A DNA stretch of 10,346 nt, taken from NCBI RefSeq assembly GCF_938030685.1, contig NZ_CALHHX010000037.1, positions 1-10,346 of the forward strand, in the 5' to 3' direction. Below the pieces are notes generated by a model. That model saw only the letters and a program-made list of their open reading frames with translations. It was not told where the DNA came from and searched no databases. Below are positions 7,208 through 10,346 of this stretch, in pieces. Within the stretch, counting starts at the first letter, position 1. Every line of letters starts with the position of its first letter. Position numbers and translations under genes: made by a program. Source of the stretch: an uncultured Campylobacter sp. GTDB lineage: Bacteria; Campylobacterota; Campylobacteria; Campylobacterales; Campylobacteraceae.

Positions 7208-8335
7208 ATGGAAGTGCCTCAAGCGGCGTATAGCAGGGATAAAATCATCATTCGCACCGGTGCGATCGGTATCGTTTCAAATGTAATTTTAGCGGCATTT
7301 AAGGGCGTCGTGGGGCTGATTTCAGGCTCGATCGCGATCGTGCTTGATGCCGTAAACAACCTAAGCGACGCACTTTCATCCGTCATTACGATCGTGGGCG
7401 TGCATCTTGCTAGCAAGCAGCCCGATCGCGCGCACCCCTTCGGACACGGCAGGATCGAGTATCTAAGCGCGATCGTAATCGCCGTCATCATCCTCTACAC
7501 CGGCGGCGTCTCGCTCGTTGAATCGATCAAAAAGATCATCCATCCGCAAGCGGCGAATTATAATGCGGTTTCGCTCGCCATCATCGCCGTGGCGGTCGCG
7601 GCGAAATTTAGCCTGGGGCTCTATACGCAAAAGACGGGCGAGCGCGTGAACTCAGACTCGCTCATCGCAAGCGGCGTGGACGCCAAATACGACGCGCTCG
7701 TATCGCTAGCCACCCTCGTAGCGGCTTTGATTTCGCTTATTTTCGGACTGAGCTTGGAAGCGTATCTGGGCGCGATAATTTCGGCGCTTTTAATCAAAAC
7801 GGCGTATGAAATTCTGCGCGATACGATCAGCAAGCTTTTGGGCTCGCGCCCGAGCTTGGAGCTTACGAATGAAATTTACGATGTCGTGCGCGGCTTTGAG
7901 GGCGTCATAGGTGCGTATGATCTGATGTTTCATGACTATGGGCCCGATAAGATGGTCGGCAGCATCCACATCGAGGTCGCAAGCGACACCACCGCAGCGC
8001 AGATCGACGCTCTTACGCGCCGCATCCAAAACGCCGTTTTTGCGAAATTTAATATCATCCTAGACGCCGTAGGAATTTACGCGTTTAATAAAAATGATCC
8101 GCGCGCCGCCGAGATCTACGAGCATATCAAGCAGATGGCGCTTTCGCACGAGTTCGTCTCGCAGATACATGGATTTTATCTCGACGAGAGCAAGCGCATG
8201 ATCAGCTTCGACGTTATCGTCGATTTCGCAGCACCCGATATGGAGGCGACGTTTCGCGCGGTCTGCAAGCAGGTGCGCACCGCGTATCCGAACTACACGC
8301 TCATCATCACTCGCGATAGCGATTACAGCGGCTAA
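7208..8335 (+). CDS. Cation diffusion facilitator (CDF) transporter, probable Mn(II)-type efflux
   Basis: 375 residues. CDF proteins export divalent metal ions from the cytoplasm in exchange for protons. Six membrane segments can be placed at about 14-40, 42-66, 85-105, 118-138, 156-180 and 182-202, followed by a cytoplasmic C-terminal part of about 170 residues. Segment 2 carries NNLSDALSS, and the segment 2-3 loop HPFGHGRIEYLS (76-87) is a family hallmark. The transport site reads NxxxD in segment 2 (Asn50, Asp54) and DxxxD in segment 5 (Asp158, Asp162), the pattern associated with Mn exporters such as MntE rather than the HxxxD of Zn transporters. The C-terminal half appears to contain two ferredoxin-like segments (about 215-300 and 303-372), the second repeating the pattern of the first, which makes the protein longer than the 300 residues typical of short CDFs. 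Ribosome site AAAGGAG at 7196-7202. Second gene of a two-gene unit ended by the hairpin at 8335. Metal specificity is inference. Confidence 0.9.
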   Translation: MEVPQAAYSRDKIIIRTGAIGIVSNVILAAFKGVVGLISGSIAIVLDAVNNLSDALSSVITIVGVHLASKQPDRAHPFGHGRIEYLSAIVIAVIILYTGGVSLVESIKKIIHPQAANYNAVSLAIIAVAVAAKFSLGLYTQKTGERVNSDSLIASGVDAKYDALVSLATLVAALISLIFGLSLEAYLGAIISALLIKTAYEILRDTISKLLGSRPSLELTNEIYDVVRGFEGVIGAYDLMFHDYGPDKMVGSIHIEVASDTTAAQIDALTRRIQNAVFAKFNIILDAVGIYAFNKNDPRAAEIYEHIKQMALSHEFVSQIHGFYLDESKRMISFDVIVDFAAPDMEATFRAVCKQVRTAYPNYTLIITRDSDYSG

Positions 8336-8364
8336 AATTTAAATTGCTCTAGCGGTTTAAATTT
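8335..8364 (+). terminator. Hairpin terminator after the CDF gene
   Basis: AAATTTAAATTGC (8335-8347) pairs with GCGGTTTAAATTT (8352-8364) over 13 positions including two G-T pairs, with a 4-base loop TCTA. It begins at the last base of the stop codon. The T residues are inside the right arm rather than after it, so termination efficiency is uncertain, but position and length favour this role. Confidence 0.45.
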
Positions 8365-8411
8365 AATCGTGCCCGCCTACGTTCCTTCGGCGAAATTTCA
8401 GAATTTTAAGC

Positions 8412-8417
8412 TACAAT
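8412..8417 (+). promoter_or_regulatory. Predicted -10 box of the ABC-F and thiS operon
   Basis: TACAAT is preceded by GAATTTTAAGC, a T-rich context typical of Campylobacter promoters. Transcription would begin near 8424 and give a leader of about 120 bases before the ABC-F start codon, unusually long for this window and rich in stems. Confidence 0.5.
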
Positions 8418-8429
8418 AGGAGAAATTTA

Positions 8430-8469
8430 TCGCGGCTCCGCGCGGCGCAAAAGCCGCAATAAACCGCGA
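8430..8469 (+). promoter_or_regulatory. Nested GC-rich stems in the ABC-F leader
   Basis: TCGCGG (8430-8435) pairs with CCGCGA (8464-8469), enclosing a second hairpin GCGGC-GCAAAA-GCCGC (8442-8457). The first arm can instead pair locally with CGCG at 8439-8442, so two exclusive folds exist. It lies between the predicted transcription start and the possible leader ORF. Competing folds are compatible with regulation but do not prove it. Confidence 0.4.
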
Positions 8470-8470
8470 G

Positions 8471-8533
8471 ATGAAATTTGCGCGCAAAACCTGGCAGAAG
8501 CCAGCGCGCAAGGCAATGCAAAGAGAAATTTAA
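8471..8533 (+). CDS. Possible 20-residue leader peptide upstream of the ABC-F gene
   Basis: ATG at 8471 opens a 20-codon frame reading MKFARKTWQK then PARKAMQREI, ended by TAA at 8531-8533. It is in a different frame from the ABC-F gene and has seven lysine/arginine residues. Its stop codon directly abuts the ribosome site AAAAGGAAA of the ABC-F gene, so ribosomes finishing it would sit on that site. It runs through the hairpin at 8479-8510, so a stalled ribosome would change that fold. This layout is known for leader-controlled ABC-F and other resistance genes in other bacteria. Against it: the ribosome site before the ATG is poor (only GCGAG close by), and a frame this short can arise by chance. 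Confidence 0.3.
   Translation: MKFARKTWQKPARKAMQREI
8479..8510 (+). promoter_or_regulatory. Stable hairpin just before the ABC-F ribosome site
   Basis: TGCGCGC (8479-8485) pairs perfectly with GCGCGCA (8504-8510); inside, TGGC (8492-8495) pairs with GCCA (8500-8503) around the loop AGAA, with AAAACC (8486-8491) as a one-sided bulge. It ends 24 bases before the ribosome site and no T-run follows, so it is not a plain terminator. A role in leader control is inferred from its place inside the possible leader ORF. Confidence 0.5.
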
Positions 8534-8543
8534 AAGGAAAAAT

Positions 8544-10136
8544 ATGGTTGAAATCAAAGATCTTACGATGCGCTTCGGCAAACAGCTGCTTTTTGAAAAC
8601 GTAAATTTGAGCCTCGATAAGGGCAGGCGCTACGGTCTCATCGGCGCAAACGGCGCGGGTAAATCGACGCTACTTAAAATTTTAAGCGGGCAGATTGAAT
8701 CTAGCAGCGGCGAAATTTTGATCGAAAGCGGGCTTAAAATCGGTGTTTTGGGGCAGGATCAGTTCGCCTTCGAAAGCTTCAGCGTCAAAGACGCCGTGCT
8801 CTACGGCAACAAGCGCCTTTATGACGCCGTGCGCGAAAAGACGCAGCTTTACGAGGCGGGCGAGTTTAACGACGAGATAAACGAGCGCCTCGGCGAGCTT
8901 GAGATGATCTGCGCGGAGGAGGATCCCGCCTACGAGTACGAAACGCGGATCGAGAAAATTTTAAGTTCGCTGGGGCTGAACGACTTCGATAAAAAGATGA
9001 GCGAGATCGAGACGAGCGATAAATTTAAGGTCCTTCTCGCGCAGGTGCTCTTCCCGCGCCCCGACGTACTGTTTTTGGACGAGCCTACGAACAATCTCGA
9101 TATCGACGCCATTTCGTGGCTCGAGTTTGAGCTAAATCGCCACGCGGGCACGCTCGTAGTCATCAGCCACGACCGCCACTTCTTAAACCGCGTCTGCACG
9201 GACATCCTCGACGTTGATTTTAGGCGGGTGCGCGAATTTAGCGGCAATTACGACGACTGGTTCATCGCATCCAATCTAATCGCCAAACAGGCGCAGTTCG
9301 AGCGCGAGAAAAAGCTCAAAGAGAAGGCGGAGCTTGAAAAATTTATCGCTCGCTTCAGCGCCAACGCAAGCAAAGCGAAGCAGGCCACGAGCCGTCAAAA
9401 ACAGCTCGACAAACTTGATCTTAGCGAGCTTGCGACCTCTTCGCGCAGAGAACCTAGCATTTTATTCAAGCCCGCGCGCGAGATCGGCAATGAAATTTTG
9501 GAGCTAAGCGGCGTGGATATGAGCTTCGGCGAGATTGAAATTCTGAAAAATTTTAACCTCAAGCTCGCTCACGGCGATAAGATCGCGATCATCGGGCGAA
9601 ACGGCGTGGGCAAAAGCACGCTTTGCAAGATCATCATGGGCGAGCTCGCGCCGCAGCGCGGCAAGGTGCATATGGGCGCCACGATCGAGCCGGGATACTT
9701 CGCGCAGGATACGAATAATAAAATTTCAGGCGAGCTCAAGCTCTACGAATATCTGCAAAGCCCGCAGAATAGGGATCTGGACGAAATTCGCAAATGCCTT
9801 GGGCGTATGCTTTTTAGCGGCGCGGAGCAGGAGAAAAGCGTAGGCAGCCTAAGCGGCGGCGAGAAGCACCGCGTGATGCTAAGCAAGCTGATGCTGCAAC
9901 GCCCGAACCTGCTGGTGCTCGACGAGCCCAACAACCACCTTGATCTCGAGGCGATCATCGCGCTTGGCGAAGCGCTGTATAACTTCGCGGGATGTGCGAT
10001 CTGCGTGAGCCACGACCGCGAGCTCATCGACGCGTTTGCAAATAGAATTTTGCACCTCAAAGGAGGCGGCGAAATCGTCGATTTTAGGGGCACTTACGAG
10101 GAGTATCGCGAGAGCTTGGGAGCGAGCGATGATTGA
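8544..10136 (+). CDS. ybiT: ABC-F family ATPase, YbiT type (ribosome-associated translation factor)
   Basis: 530 residues, the same length as E. coli YbiT. ABC-F proteins lack membrane segments, bind the ribosomal E site and relieve stalled translation. Domain 1: Walker A GANGAGKST (34-42), QDQFAFE (71-77), Walker B DVLFLDEPTNNLD (174-186), SHD (208-210). Linker of about 240-310, basic and helical, with RFSANASKAKQATSRQKQLDK (270-290), a YbiT hallmark. Domain 2: Walker A GRNGVGKST (351-359), signature LSGGE (436-440), LLVLDEPNNHLD (456-467), SHD (489-491). Domain 1 has no LSGGQ signature (TSDKFKVLLAQ instead), as I recall for YbiT itself, so only one composite ATP site has a standard signature. 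Both Walker B glutamates remain. The start at 8544 follows AAAAGGAAA; the in-frame ATG at 8478 would add 22 residues with no homology and lacks a ribosome site. It overlaps thiS by 8 bases. A role in antibiotic resistance is possible but not shown. Confidence 0.9.
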   Translation: MVEIKDLTMRFGKQLLFENVNLSLDKGRRYGLIGANGAGKSTLLKILSGQIESSSGEILIESGLKIGVLGQDQFAFESFSVKDAVLYGNKRLYDAVREKTQLYEAGEFNDEINERLGELEMICAEEDPAYEYETRIEKILSSLGLNDFDKKMSEIETSDKFKVLLAQVLFPRPDVLFLDEPTNNLDIDAISWLEFELNRHAGTLVVISHDRHFLNRVCTDILDVDFRRVREFSGNYDDWFIASNLIAKQAQFEREKKLKEKAELEKFIARFSANASKAKQATSRQKQLDKLDLSELATSSRREPSILFKPAREIGNEILELSGVDMSFGEIEILKNFNLKLAHGDKIAIIGRNGVGKSTLCKIIMGELAPQRGKVHMGATIEPGYFAQDTNNKISGELKLYEYLQSPQNRDLDEIRKCLGRMLFSGAEQEKSVGSLSGGEKHRVMLSKLMLQRPNLLVLDEPNNHLDLEAIIALGEALYNFAGCAICVSHDRELIDAFANRILHLKGGGEIVDFRGTYEEYRESLGASDD

Positions 10137-10332
10137 GATCTACGTAAACGGCGAACGGCTGCAACTGGCGCAGGATATGAGCGTGAGCGAGTTTTTGCGC
10201 TTGCGCGGACACGATCTACGCCTAGTAGCGCTCGAGCGCGACGGCGAAATTTTAAAAAAAGAGGCGTGGGAGCGCACGCAGATCTCAAGCGGCAAAAAAT
10301 ATGAGATCGTCGAGTTCGTAGGCGGCGGCTGA
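10129..10332 (+). CDS. thiS: Thiamine biosynthesis sulfur carrier protein ThiS
   Basis: 67 residues with a ubiquitin-like beta-grasp pattern: MIEIYVNGERLQL (first strand pair), SVSEFLRLRG (helix), RLVALERDGEIL (strand), then ISSGKKYEIVEFVGGG. The C-terminal Gly-Gly is the functional end: ThiF adenylates it and it is converted to a thiocarboxylate that gives sulfur to the thiazole synthase ThiG. Lengths of 64-70 residues are normal. The start at 10129 is chosen because GGGAG (10118-10122) lies six bases before it; a longer frame from 10036 would add residues lying entirely within the ABC-F gene. Its ATG overlaps the ABC-F stop by 8 bases, so the two are translationally coupled. A GGAG (10337-10340) just past the stop suggests that another gene, plausibly thiF or thiG, begins right after the window. 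Confidence 0.9.
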   Translation: MIEIYVNGERLQLAQDMSVSEFLRLRGHDLRLVALERDGEILKKEAWERTQISSGKKYEIVEFVGGG

Positions 10333-10346
10333 GGTCGGAGCTTTGA

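Noticed and set aside
8478..8543. In-frame ATG extending the ABC-F gene by 22 residues
   Set aside because: It has no ribosome site and encodes a basic stretch without family resemblance, whereas ATG 8544 follows AAAAGGAAA and matches the YbiT start and length.
8930..9247. 105-codon and similar minus-strand frames opposite the ABC-F gene (also 9743-10093)
   Set aside because: They are antisense shadows of a strongly conserved gene, rich in serine and arginine, with no ribosome sites.
10036..10128. Upstream extension of thiS
   Set aside because: These codons lie wholly inside the ABC-F gene in another frame; the ThiS fold begins at 10129 with a good ribosome site.
1..10346. CRISPR array, tRNA, rRNA or insertion sequence
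   Set aside because: No regularly spaced repeats, no cloverleaf with a T-loop GTTCGA-type motif, and no transposase-like protein was found on either strand.

Overview
The window looks like a chromosomal segment of a member of the Campylobacterota, most likely a Campylobacter with a moderate rather than very low GC content (the oral C. gracilis / C. showae / C. rectus type is my guess). The reasons are the very frequent AAATTT words, promoters that show only a clear -10 box behind T/A-rich DNA, a long-type DapD of Campylobacter appearance, and a YbiT-type ABC-F gene running into thiS. The species assignment is inference.

Layout, all genes on the + strand. Positions 1-41 hold a terminator-like hairpin of an upstream gene. 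64-1089 encodes an unrecognised exported protein with a PA14-like beta-rich N-terminal half. 1299-5144 encodes a 1281-residue protein of a family I recognise by pattern but which has no named function: an N-terminal PD-(D/E)XK-like nuclease-type region, a middle region shaped like a STAND/NACHT NTPase but without a usable P-loop, and a long helical C-terminal part. It stands alone, is visibly more AT-rich than its neighbours and has its own promoter with a perfect 10-bp inverted repeat over the -35 region. This is the best candidate here for an undescribed, probably anti-phage, system. 5243-6436 is dapD (lysine/diaminopimelate synthesis). 6437-6796 is a 360-base gap rich in hairpins. 6797-7189 (small exported four-cysteine protein) and 7208-8335 (CDF cation efflux transporter with the metal-site pattern of Mn exporters) form a likely two-gene operon closed by a hairpin. 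8544-10136 is a YbiT-type ABC-F translation factor, translationally coupled to thiS (10129-10332), the sulfur carrier of thiamine synthesis; the window ends just past thiS.

The second notable signal is the roughly 120-base leader of the ABC-F gene. It contains strong GC-rich hairpins and a possible 20-codon leader ORF (8471-8533) that runs through the last hairpin and stops directly against the Shine-Dalgarno sequence of the ABC-F gene. That is the layout expected for ribosome-mediated attenuation. Most other genes are ordinary housekeeping genes that do not form one pathway: dapD, thiS and the transporter are simply neighbours, with the 1281-residue gene inserted among them.
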